NCBI GenBank assembly: GCA_000697665.1
Contig: KL197719.1
Location: 815,968-879,967 of the forward strand
Direction of reading: 5' to 3'
DNA length: 64,000 nucleotides
Source: Jaapia argillacea MUCL 33604
Taxonomy: Eukaryota > Basidiomycota > Agaricomycetes > Jaapiales > Jaapiaceae
Below are positions 43,523 to 54,900 of the stretch, piece after piece. The notes beneath the pieces are model-generated. The model saw only the letters and a list, made by a program, of their open reading frames with translations, was not told the DNA's origin and searched no databases. How positions within the stretch are numbered: position 1 is the first letter of the stretch; each line of letters begins with the position of its first letter. The position numbers and the translations under genes are program-made.

Positions 43523-45833
43523 CTAATCAGCATATTTCGACAACTTGCGAATCCTTCCACCATACTACGAGGCAGAAAAGTCAACGCGAGCAAGCAAATG
43601 AAAGGTCATATTGACGAACCTTGTAAAGAACAAATGGAATGGGTATCATTAGAATGCTGATGAAGCCAATAAGTGAGCTGCCCCATGCAACGCCGCCACC
43701 GCCTCCGAGGTTCTTGTACATGGCATTGGCGAACAACGGGAAAGCGGCTCCAAAAGAGGAGCGGAAAAAGTCGTTTCCGGCGAGGACTGACGCGGCGTAT
43801 CTAGGATACGCATCACCAAGATAGTTGAGGACGGCTTGGAATAGCCAAAATGTCCCGAGACCGAAGAATCCAGAACCAATGATGGGGACAATCCAATGTC
43901 TAAGCAAAGCGGTCAGAAAGTAATGACAGGCCTGGTCAACAAATGGCTCACATTGAAGCTTGACTCGTCCACCCAAACCAGAAAAGCTGTGGGGCCGATG
44001 AAGTCAGATAGACAAACTTTACAGGGACAATAATGGCAACATACACAGATAGGAATCTAAAACGAACGCGAAATTAGGCACTAGCCTCAATAATCCAGCA
44101 GATCACACGCACCATAAAAGCACCAGCACAAGCAATTGGGAGACGTTTCTCAGGAACGATATAATTACCACCATCTTCAAACTGCTTCTCCAAGACGAAG
44201 TAGCAATATAAGCAGAACAAGAAGTAGCTGTGACACAAATCGTACCCGTTAGCCACGAATATCGCTGAGACACAATAGAACAAACCTGAGTAACACCCCG
44301 ACGAAGATGCCCATGAACGCCAAGCCTTGCTCGCCCAAGTTGAACCCATAGATATCAACGAATACGAGAGGGAAAGCCTGGGAAAAGTCGTGAGTATCCC
44401 ACTCGAGGCAAGTGCTCAATGACGGGACTAACCTCGAACCAGAGGTACAGCAACCCATAAACGAGGGCAATGTACAGGTTCAAAAAGAACACAACAGGCT
44501 CCATAACGCTCAACACGAACGGTCGAATAAGCGTCATCATCGCCACTTCCTTAGCGGTCATATGAGCTTGTTCAATCTCTCCCGCCGAACGTAAATTGGG
44601 GTTTCCAGTGAGTTTACGAAGCCTCCGAGCGCGTTTTACGAGGATGTGGGAGGCAGATGTTTCCGGGAGTGTGAAAATGAGAATGACGAGGGAACTACCT
44701 GAGAGCCAAAGGAGGATCCAGATCGTCCAACGCCATCCATGGGCTTGGGCGGCGAAGCCTCCGACGAGAGGGCCTGAAAGCGGGTAACGACATGAGGGCA
44801 ATGTAGAATAAAGAATCAGACAACACTCTTACCGAGAACGGGACCGCAGACGGCTGCGATGCCCCAAATTCCAATTGCATATGCTCGCTTCGAGGGTATG
44901 TACTGAAGCCAAGTTTCGGTAAGGATATATACCAACATAAAAGCGAAAGACACTCACGATGTCAGCGAGACTTGCACCTCCAGTTGCAAGTACTGGAGAT
45001 CCTACAAAACCGGCGAGAAACCGCAAAGGGAGCAAAGCTCCAAGGTTGTGCGCCAGCGCGGTCGGGACCTGCAGTATAACGAACAAAGCCAGGGTAATGA
45101 TGTAGATCGCATTTCGGCCAAATGCAGGGATTTCCGACAAAGGAGCCAAGAACTAAATTAATATATAATTCATTAGGGTTAACTCAGGTGGCTGACCGAG
45201 CGGACTAACCATTGGTCCTATACCATATCCCACGACGAACAATGTCAGTCCCAAGATGGCTGCGGTATCAGACACCCCAAACTCCCGCACAATGGAAGGA
45301 ATGCCGGCGGTGTAGATGGACGAGCCGATGTAAATCGAGAACGTCAACAAACATAGCTGCGAAGTGACAAAGGCTTTCTTGAAGATGCCCCAATTTCGAG
45401 GGTTCTCTGCATCATCGGGGCCATACCAATCAACTAGATTTGGATCAAACCCTCCCTCTGCCTCTTTGAGCGACCCTGGGTGAGCGGTATGCTCGTGCTG
45501 CGGTGGTTCGTCAGGTTGATCAAGATGGTCTGGTTGACGCTTCTCGTCGACAGCTGTGGTGATGACAGTCTCCGTTGCCTTCTTTGTCAAATCTCGACTC
45601 CCCTGACTCGGTCCCACTCTAGTTCGAGTCGATTCCGATGAGATGGAAGAGCGTGAAGTGATAGGATCTCGTGAGGGGGGAACAGTGTCAGCCACGTCCA
45701 AGTCAGAAGTTTTTTCGAGGAAGAATTGTGGAGGGACCTCGAAGTCGGGTCGTTCCTCGGGGTATGGGGCAATACGACCACGTGAAAAGAAGTGGAGGAC
45801 TGTACCCGCTACAGTTTCGCGGAAAAGTTCCAT
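43523..45833 (-). CDS. MFS drug/polyamine:proton antiporter (DHA1 type)
   Basis: Twelve-helix exporter of the DHA1 group (Tpo/Flu1/caf5-like), expected at the plasma membrane. The start ATG 45833 gives [21 protein letters not shown] hydrophilic N-terminus of about 130 residues is followed by [20 protein letters not shown], the typical entry to helix 1, then [20 protein letters not shown] and [29 protein letters not shown] is the A-type motif (PLSExxGR). Next come [39 protein letters not shown] and [20 protein letters not shown] with FTLPET, motif C of this clan. The central loop has [20 protein letters not shown], and late helices have [20 protein letters not shown] and [21 protein letters not shown] last intron (GTTCGTC to TCGTAG) joins FVLYK to [13 protein letters not shown], stop TAG 43525-43523. 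Substrate is unknown. Confidence 0.9.
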
Positions 45834-47090
45834 TGTACAGGCGGGGGAAGAGGAGGAGAGAGGGTGAGTGAACACCTTGTTGGAACTCGAATTTATTCAG
45901 TTTTGACATGAGGCTGACGCGGAAAGCAGAGATCGGGGTGACTGAGTGATGACTCTGGGCCTTGGGTTTGGTTGGTCAGGATTAAACCAAAGCAGAGCAT
46001 CGGTGCTCAGAATCGGATGCAAGCTCTTGTCGTTCCCTGCGGCTGACTGCAAACGGACGCGTATCCTCGATCAACCTCCGCGTGACGTCATGGATAACGA
46101 TCTGTGTTAGAATATCCCTGGTTGTTCGGCTATGTCGAAGGGGGGCTCTTTGATGATTAAGGGCAAAGCGAGTTAACGTGAATCAGCTGGTGATTCAGCA
46201 CATTCGGTGGGCAATTGGAGTAATATGAAATAACGTTTAATGTACACTACATGATGCATTGAGTCGTGATAGTTCAATAAGATTCTCTCAGAGATAACGT
46301 TGGTGACTCACCTGCATAATGCTGCGCTCCCATCTTTCAGAGATGTGAGGTGTACGCGTCGAAACGGCATTTGAGGTGTCCTGCCATCATTAAGGTTCGT
46401 GATGACTGAGGTTGATTTGAGATAAGGGCGGGCAGTCTCCATTCGGCCTTCACGGACAGCACGACGTTAGAGCCCAACAGTTGGACCAACGTGTGCATAG
46501 AAACTTCAAGTAACCAAAAATCTCGGAATTGGAGCTTGCTCGAGTCCTCCCTGGCGTATTTCAGCGCGTCGACTCGGAGTCGAGGATAATTTGCCAAGCG
46601 ATTGATAAGTAGGCTCATCCAGTAGCAGGCTCCGCGAATGCCGAGTAGTTTCGTAGGGACGAGTCGAAGATTCAGTGGCACAGTAGGTTGATTGCGCAAT
46701 GTCCACAGAACAATGCATGTGACATGCACACTGGCAGGTGGCAAAAACACTGCGATGCCATCAATTCCCGCACTGGCACTTCGCGAGCGGCTATGGATCC
46801 AATCGAGGAGCCAATGCACTCAACACATATCAGTTTCCTGATATCACGTTTCTTTGACTGGGAGCACAGAGTTGCAATACCGTTGGTCGCGAATAGTAGT
46901 AGTACATACTACATGCATGCAGCAGAATTTTTGGTACCGATCCATACATTACCGTGACCCTGTGGGTTGATCTGCTCCGCAGTCATCCAGACTTCTACGA
47001 GACACAGTAAGAAGGTAATCGAGGTTCTCAGGCTGAACTGATACGAGGGACGAAGCAGGATGCTATCAAAAGGAGAAACGTCCTTTCCCC
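45834..47090. other. Intergenic region of 1.26 kb with one orphan minus-strand frame
   Basis: A minus-strand frame is open from 46819 to 46337 (about 160 codons) but begins at GTG, not ATG, and I recognise no family in it; segments such as LANYPRLRVDALKYAREDSS and LLGSNVVLSVKAEWRL look mildly protein-like. It could be a chance frame, an exon of an unsupported gene, or a relic. The right part near 47091 belongs to the 3' end of BTB paralog F. The left part should be the promoter of the DHA1 transporter. Confidence 0.35.
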
Positions 47091-48750
47091 TCAAGAATCC
47101 TTCCTCACCACAAGTCGGCCAAACAGAGTTGCCAAAATGTCGCTGGAGTGCTGAAGTTCCCCGCTGGTTAGTTTAGCGGAGAAATTTCGAAGCCCTGATG
47201 ATACTTCGGGTGTGTGGAAGTGGTCGCACAATACATCAATCTCCAGTTCCTTCACCTTTTGATACCTAAGAGTCGAAAGGCCGCGTCAGAACGATGACGG
47301 ATTCAAGCACAATGACATGGCGACTCTTGGAGCGGACGTGAAAACGAACCTGGAGGTGAATACTGAAAAGACTTCCTCCACGATGTTGTGCTGATTCAGA
47401 CTGGCACGAATGGCTTCTAATGCTGGCCTTTCCAACTCCTCCAAACCTAACTGTTCGACTCGTTATCACAAACCAGACAGAAGTCGGATAAAGAAACCCC
47501 ACTGACCTTGTCGGCAAGACGATACATGGATTTTGGTGAACATGAAGGGATGCGCTTCGGTATATCCGGCGTCACCGAGATCTCAGGTCTCGCTGAGCGC
47601 AGAGGCAAGAATGCAAAATTCCCAGTATACAGGTAGAACAAAAGAGATCTCATCCTACCGAGGCTTAGTACAGAGAAAACGGCGGAGGTGTTCCAAGAAA
47701 CACTTACGTTTTGTATGCGGCGTCTTTGATGTGAACAACACGACCTTTTTGACCACGGTAGACCATGGGCTTCATCATATCACTGCGACAAGAGCTTATC
47801 AGGGGGGGGGTGTATTTATGGGGAGGTAGGGACTACCTGGCTGTTACAGCACGCAGAACTATCAATATCTACCTCGGGGCATATTGAACTAGACTTACCA
47901 AACGATTGACTCGACGTCGTCCCGCGCCGCGTAATATCGCACTCCTCTTCCTCCTCCAAATCGCTGTCAGACTCATACTCATAGTCCGCTAGCCGGAGGT
48001 GCATATCATCCGGAACCTCATCACCTAAATCTACTAAGGCTGCTTCAAGGAACCCATTGTTTCGTAACACTAGGAAAGCATCATCACCAATGGACGCATC
48101 GATGCAAACAGGGACTCACAAGTTTCAAAGTACTTTGACCTTGCACTCAGGAGAGTAGCGTTGGCAAACAGTGTAACAGGGGAATTAACCTCGCCGAGAA
48201 CAGAAGATCGTCGAGAGAATAAGACAAATTTGGTGTCGACGAATGATGCACCGTCAAGGGAGCCAAGCAGTGTCTGATTGAGCAACTGCACTCGCTCATT
48301 TGAGTCTGCAGCAGCAGTCTCCCCCAATTTCTTGATGTTTGGAGCAGTAACGCGGGCGAAGAGGAATGGTTTTGCCATGATGTTGGCGGGTAGCCATGAC
48401 TTCAGTCGGACAGGGCTCGGACCAGAGACAGGTAACAGTCGATCTTCCGTCTGGGAGCCTGAGACTGGAGCCTTTTCCTCTGAAATGAGAGCGACGGACA
48501 CTTGCAGAACGTCACTGGGCTGGAGCTTCTGCCCAGCAGTATGGAGGTCGAAGAATACATCAACCTCTGGGGGATGACTGTCAAATGCGATTGCAAACCG
48601 CCATCCCAGGCCGCAAGGGCTCGAGTAGACTTTCTTCCCTGTGGTCTCGCATCCTATGGGTCGGCCATTGTGATGGCGGATTCGGAGGATTGTCTGTATC
48701 TCCGAGACGGATTTCATCATCCATTGCCAATCACCGCCCATTACATCCAT
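47091..48750 (-). CDS. BTB/POZ domain protein, paralog F
   Basis: Sixth BTB paralog. The start ATG 48750 gives MDVMGGDWQWMMKSVSEIQT; a few residues earlier an out-of-pattern Met is possible. The N-terminal domain has HNGRPIGCETTGKKVYSSPC and GLGWRFAIAFDSHPPEVDVF, nearly identical to paralog D. BTB first half: LDGASFVDTKFVLFSRRSSV and VTLFANATLLSARSKYFETC. Linker: LADYEYESDSDLEEEEECDI. Second half: RSLLFYLYTGNFAFLPLRSA, CSPKSMYRLADK, and LEELERPALEAIRASLNQHN with IVEEVFSVFTSR. The terminal exon YQKVKELEIDVLCDHFHTPE leads to ILATLFGRLVVRKDS, stop TGA 47093-47091. D and F share the terminal motif ILCDHF/VLCDHF, which also separates them from A, B, C and E. Confidence 0.82.
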
Positions 48751-49163
48751 TGTGATGTGTGGCAAATTCAAGAGGAGGTGTAGACTTGGAGTGGTGGCTT
48801 CTATGAGTCAATGGCTATGGGGAGCAGGTGTACCGAGGCATCGATAAATTAAGCTCTTGAGTACTTGAGTGCCCAGTTATCGTCCAGCATATCTAAGTCG
48901 AACTTGATTGGCTTTTGATTGGGTGGCATCGCGCGTAACGCGTTATGTGTCAAATCCTCGTGACTTTGTGACCACTGCGTCGCGGCTAGTTCAACAATTT
49001 GCCTCAGCCTGCCTGAGCTCGTGGGCTGTTTCTTGTTCACTCCTCAGGATATCCACTGCTATTTTATGCGACACCTATCTAGGAATTGTCTACTGGTATA
49101 CACGCTCCCCAGTTCTTCACTAGGGCTGTGAGACCCTAAGCTGTTAGACGCGACAAATTACAG
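48751..49163. other. Divergent gap between BTB gene F and the unknown acidic protein
   Basis: 413 bp between the start of paralog F (minus) and the start of the unknown gene at 49164 (plus). It should contain both promoters. A short plus-strand frame at 48908-49123 is not recognisable. Nothing else seen. Confidence 0.4.
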
Positions 49164-51764
49164 ATGCCATCTCCTCCGCCTCCAGAATCCGAGTTGACAA
49201 TATCAAGGATCAATCGATTTCTACGCCCTCTCCGAGCCAAGTGTACCACCCTATCTACTTTCACTCCTTCTATCCCCAAGCCTCCTTTCCAACAGAAGCT
49301 AACGACTTATTCTTCCCGTCGAGCTCCTTTCGCCGTACAAATAAACAATGCTCCCAAGCCGAACTTGGAGGATCCACCCCTCTGCGTTATCCCTCCACCT
49401 AGATCCCTCGGATCGAGGGTTCATATCGACAAACATGGAATCTGGAATCTGGAACTGAGTCAGAGAATATACTCTGTTACCGAGTGTTTCAAGAGCTTGT
49501 TACATACGTTGTACGATGTCGATGATGATGATGAAGAAGACGGAGAGGTCAAGACGAATCCCTCGCACGACGGTGAAACTGGCGATGGGCGCACCCCTAG
49601 CCTGCGAGGTCTATGCTGCGTTGTCATAGGTCGACATATGCACTTGGAGTCCTTACACGACTCCGACGAGTCAAACGAGTCCGATGAGGACGAAGACCGT
49701 GACACCGTTCCTCACGACGAGGAAAACGAAATTCTCAATGAATTATACGAAAGCATTTTACCACAATATCGAAGGTAGGTCTCTATACATTTGACGTCCA
49801 CGCAGTTGGTTTTTTCGTCTAATTGTGCATGCTTATTTTGCGGTTGGATGACTAGACCCACCCTCGTCTCACACGCGTTATCCCTGATATTATCATCATG
49901 TCCACATCACCCCACACTCCTCCAAGTCCTTCTCGACCTATCCCTCGTGTATGCGCCACAAATCAAAGCCCACGTAAACCTACGGCCAGAAATGGAGGTC
50001 ATCCTGCGAGCCTTGCTTCTCAAAGCCCTAGGTGGCAACGAACCACCCATCTGTCATCCGGGTCATACCACTTGGTTGACTGAGCTTAGCTCTAGATGTT
50101 CGGGCAGTGGCGTGTCGATTGGAGGCTCCGTTCAAGGCGGGTCGGAAGGCATTAATCGGAGATCATTCATTCGCATCCTTGTCGATGTCCTCGCCTCGCC
50201 GTCTTCGTCGCAAGCGATTGGCGATGAGGCATGGTCCTCTAAATCCCTCTCAAATTTCTCAAAGCAGCTGAAGATGACAGATTTTCCATCATTCCTACAG
50301 CTTATTCGGGGATTATCCCAGGTGGGGGTATCGGGTACCGGACTTCGAACTCAGTCGAACTCCCGAGGTTCACCCCCCGCATCACTCTCGTCTGCCTTGG
50401 CAACAAGATTATCTAGCTGGATCCATGAGATCGTCGCCTACCTGACATCTACCACAAATCCCAACTTGGAGGAGGATTTCGACGACGTCGTCGAACTTCT
50501 GGCCGACATAAGAGCGTTGAACATCCACATCCTATCCCCCTCTTCGGATTCTGGGACGCTTGGGTGTATACGAGATTCAATGATTTGCCTGGCGACGTTT
50601 TGTTTGGCCTCTCCCTCGTACTCTCGCCCTGGTAGAAGCATCCCCACCATCCTGGCATTTTTACGAGAGTCGACAGCCCAACTAGAATCGTCTAGTCTCG
50701 ATCACCTCATCGACTACATGGTTCCCTCGCCGCTGGCCACCTCCCCATCTGATCTCGCAGATGCGTCTTCGGTCGCTCTTAGCATCCTCGACCAATATGC
50801 AAACAAATTGAGAAGCCATGAGCTTGTAGGTCTGGAAGTCTGCTTGTGGGGTAGTGCGCTAAGGTGGCTTGACGGCTCGGCTTCCACTTCGAGTGAACTA
50901 CCGTCTCGACATCATGGTTCTCAGCCGTCAGGTGGTAGCTGGTCGGCTTCGCCTTTCAGCACCTCGGTGGCTCATTGGCTCCGTACCCTACGAGACAAGG
51001 TAACTGGAGGAGAAGCGGTCAGAATGATCCTGGTGGAGAAAGTTGAAGGCGCCGAGGGAAGACAATTTGGCGGACTGCTCCCATCGGGGCTCTACCCGTG
51101 CGATAGCAGAGGGAGCACAGACGGGCAGTGGGAATGGGAGGAGATGGTTGGGTGTTGGGTTCGCAAGACCCCCGGTGACGATAGCGATGTTGAAGAGCGC
51201 AACCTGGGGCGTGGCTCCAAACGACAGAGGTTGCGAAGTAACATTGGTGATCCTGGACATGGACAGACTGTTCGTCGGGTTCATCCAGCCAGCAAGGCGC
51301 AGATTGTTATTGGGTCCACGAAACAGAAGGCGAGAAAGCCCCTGTCGAGATCGTCCCAATCTGGGTCCTTCTCCTCTGCGTCGGGTTCCCAACCATCCTC
51401 TCGTTTCAAGTTCATATTTTCGCCAACAAACCCTTCGTCCTCTGTCTCGCCCTTAGTTTCACCCACCAACCCCTCGTCGCCACCGCCACCGTTTTCCAAC
51501 CTAGATGACGAGGACGAAGAAAATGGATCCCGCTCCCCTACCCGTACTCTCAAACGGCGCAGGACCATGACAAATTTTACCACTATCCTGCAAGATGTGG
51601 CACATAATCGAGTGGAATTGCACCCAAAGACAATCTATCTTCGGGCGGCTTCTGTGGTCTACGGTGCAGGCCATGGAGACAACGATCCATCTTGTCGGTT
51701 GTCTTCGGACGACGTCCTCGACTTGTTTGCTTACGACACGGAACCATCTTCACCTGGGCGGTAG
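49164..51764 (+). CDS. Large conserved fungal protein of unknown function
   Basis: Two exons. Exon 1 starts at ATG 49164 with MPSPPPPESELTISRINRFL and RPLRAKCTTLSTFT and ends at a GTAGGT donor after YESILPQYRR; it contains two Asp/Glu-rich runs (DVDDDDEEDGE and DESNESDEDEDRD). Exon 2 continues PTLVSHALSLILSSCPHHPT, LLQVLLDLSLVYAPQIKAHV and a helical region of about 400 residues, including WIHEIVAYLTSTTNPNLEED and LLADIRALNIHILSPSSDSG. A basic Ser-rich segment (KRQRLRSN, KQKARKPLSRSSQSG, TLKRRRTMTNF) probably holds nuclear localisation signals. The end is DDVLDLFAYDTEPSSPGR, stop TAG 51762-51764. Total is about 830 residues. I recognise no domain. The repeated hydrophobic helices suggest an alpha-solenoid, and the basic tail suggests the nucleus; both are inference. 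Confidence 0.7.
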
Positions 51765-51991
51765 ACCCTCTGCATAACTCACTGGCTGAACGACCTTTAA
51801 TCCTAGCATTGTATTACCACGATCCCCACATCACTGATCTTCATCTTTCGAACCATACTATTAGGACATCGCAATTGTATTTCTAGAATACCAAAGCATT
51901 CTACGTCTATTACAATAATTCAGGGCATTGGGAGGGAAGGGATTGTATTGAGGGGTCCGACTGGACAGAAAGAAGGGACGCTCCGCGTGCA

Positions 51992-54900
51992 CTATGTCTT
52001 ATCCTCCTCGTCAACCGGACCCTTCACTTTCGAGGTTCTCTCGAACAAGAAGGATATCGTACCACCAGGAACATCCCGTGGAGCAAACTGCTTGTCCTTC
52101 TGTTCCAAGGAATTGACATTCTCCAGGTCAACTGCTTCAAGCAGGGAATCCAAGCGCGACTTGGGCGGAGCAGCTCCGTCGTCATCACTGGCGTCATCAT
52201 CCGCGCTGTAAATCATTTTGCGTAAGATATCGTCGTGGATGTTGTCCCGTGCAGAAGACTTCAGACAGTTGATGTGCTTCCACTCTCCTAGGGCAGCGAG
52301 GGCAGCTTTCTTTTTCTTCAGGTACTATCCGAAAAGTCAGTTTCAGGGATGGTAACGGCATTAAGATATGCTCACAGCTTTGTCCATCTTGTTCATCTCC
52401 TCAGGCTTGAGCTGGGAAGCAACGACGAAGCCCTTCTCGCTGACGTCGTCGTCGTCACTGTCCTCTTCGTCGATGGAGCTGATGTTGTTCTCCTTCCCAC
52501 CCCCATCGACCTCCCCACATGAGCATTCCAGGAGGTCGTGTGTCTGGCAGCCAGTATGAGGATGAATGCTGAATATATCTCGTAACTACTTGAATATCAG
52601 AAACAGGACATCGTGCAGCATCCGATATGCTCACGTCTTTGTGCGAGAATGAATCGGACTTCGACTGGGCCTTTCCCTGAAGAGCGAAGTCAGCAGGGGC
52701 AAAAGGCCATACAAGTACGTCAGAGTATCACCGTGCCCATGAGAGCTATGGGCGCAGCATCAGTTTCTCAGACGATCGAGAAGGAAGAGGTTCACTCACA
52801 GTCACTCAGGCCAAGTTTTGTGACTTGTCGTTGATATATTTTCTCTACATACCAAGTAAATTTCGCAAAAACAGAGCATGAAGCAAATCTCGCACCATCG
52901 ATTGTCCCAGCTGTCAAAAACCGGTAGATGAAGACAGGACGTTTCTGCCCATCTCTGTTATACGAGTCGTCAGAGGCTTGAGGTGCCCAGATGAGGTGAT
53001 GCTCACCGATGTATTCGCGCCATGGATTGGAGATCATGACTGCACCACGGTCACCTCTTCAGTTGATAGCCAGAAGAATCCTCACAGAAACACTCGCCTT
53101 GGATTCCAATCGGAGTCTATCAGACATAACCGTGACGCCCCAATGAGATTCAGACCAACGCCTCCAGCTTTAGAGCTCAGCAAGAAAAGAACTGAGGATG
53201 GTGTGAGGGGATATGACAAACCAATTTGCGACACAGTACTTACACCGTGATGCTTGCGAAGACTTATTGAAATCATTCACGTATTCCTGTCTCTTGTTCT
53301 GCGGCGTTTGGCTGAGTGACCATAAGGTCAGTTTGCCGAAGATATTCCAGGCAGTGATCGCTCACCCGTCCAGTCGGTGGTACGTATAGCGCTCCTTTTT
53401 GCAAAACGCTTCCAGGATGTTGAGCGTGGAAGTGTAATGTGACACGATAATGCACTTTTCCTCGGTACGCTTTATGGAAAAGTAAGCTCGATGCAGACCC
53501 CACAATGTTGAATCTGACCTCGCGTAAGATCTGGAGAAGAGCGGACAAGGCCTCGAGTTTACCTATGAATTGAGTATGTTGTTAGTGGATGCACAAACAA
53601 GGGCAAGCTGAAATGCTGTACTCGCCGCTTAACGACACATCTTCGATGGACGCTCGCGGGGGTAAGAGTTTGACCGCCTCTTGAACTGCAAGGGTTCGCG
53701 CATTTTGAGTCATGAGGTCCGTTGATGATGCTTTTGCCTTGTCAATCACGGCTTTCAATAAAATCGGGCTGTTGCTGATCTTCGTCAGCATGTTGATCAG
53801 TGCCAAGGATTCGGCAGTTGAGCCGCGAATCAGGTTATCGAGCTTGTCTACATTGAGAATCTTGGCGAAGATGGCCAGTTGCACCGCGGTGGGTGTGACA
53901 AACACCACATATTCGAATTTCGGGGGCAAGTAGTTCCCCAAAAGGCTGGCGTCTCGCCGCAGCACGAAGCTTTTCGCTATGGTGAGGAGCTAGGGAGTCT
54001 GAGCATCACGCAAGGCAGCTGACAAAGTGGACTGAGCACCTGAGCAGAGCGCGCCTTTCCGATCTCTGCCTCTTTCGCAGTGCAACCGGGAGCCCGACTT
54101 TTCAGGATAGGTTGCTCGTAAACACGGCGGAAAGTACTGTAGTCGTCTGCATGGAGATCCGATCAGTGGTATCGTTGTGCATTGAAGAAGTGTACGAACC
54201 TAACAAGTCAGGATTACAAAAATCAGCCTGCAAACCCATTAGTAAACATGTCAGATCATAAAAGACAGTAGGTACCATGGCATGGAATTCGCTGAGGTCG
54301 TTCTGAATCGGTGTACCAGAGAGAATTATCCGTCTTGGAGTCTTCAACGCATCGAACATCATTGAAGTCTTATTGTTCGCGGATTTGAGCCTGTGACCTG
54401 GCAAACGGTCAATGTGTCAAAACGGAACATCACGAGAAGCTGGGGCCATCAACCTTCGTCGCAGATAATTAACCCAATGGGGGGGCTGTGATGCGAGTCA
54501 TTAAGCAACAAACTAGGCGTCAATGTATCAGCAAGCATGCTCACTTGCAGTAGGCCAAGTCCCCGCTATCTCATCGTCAGCAATCGACGTCCAGTGATCA
54601 AACCAACGGGAAGCTCACATCACAGTCCGAAGTCTCTCGTACCCGATCACCAACACCTGATGGATTCTCCTACGTTTGGGGTATGTAAAGGCGAGTGTCA
54701 CGACAGGTGGAAGCTCACGAGTTAAGAAACTGCTTGATCACAGTCTTATCCTTGTCGCCAACAAAGACACCAACTCGATCTTTGCCAAGCCTAGAGGAAG
54801 TATTACAAAATTGAGCATCCAAACTTTCAAAAGACACACCATTTGTGAAACTCCGCCTTCCAGTTCTAGCCTTTCCGTCAGTGAGCGCTACGGATGGAGG

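Noticed and set aside
46337-46819. 160-codon minus-strand frame as a gene
   Set aside because: It starts with GTG, has no recognisable motif and no splice-linked partner exon; kept only as a note in the intergenic entry.
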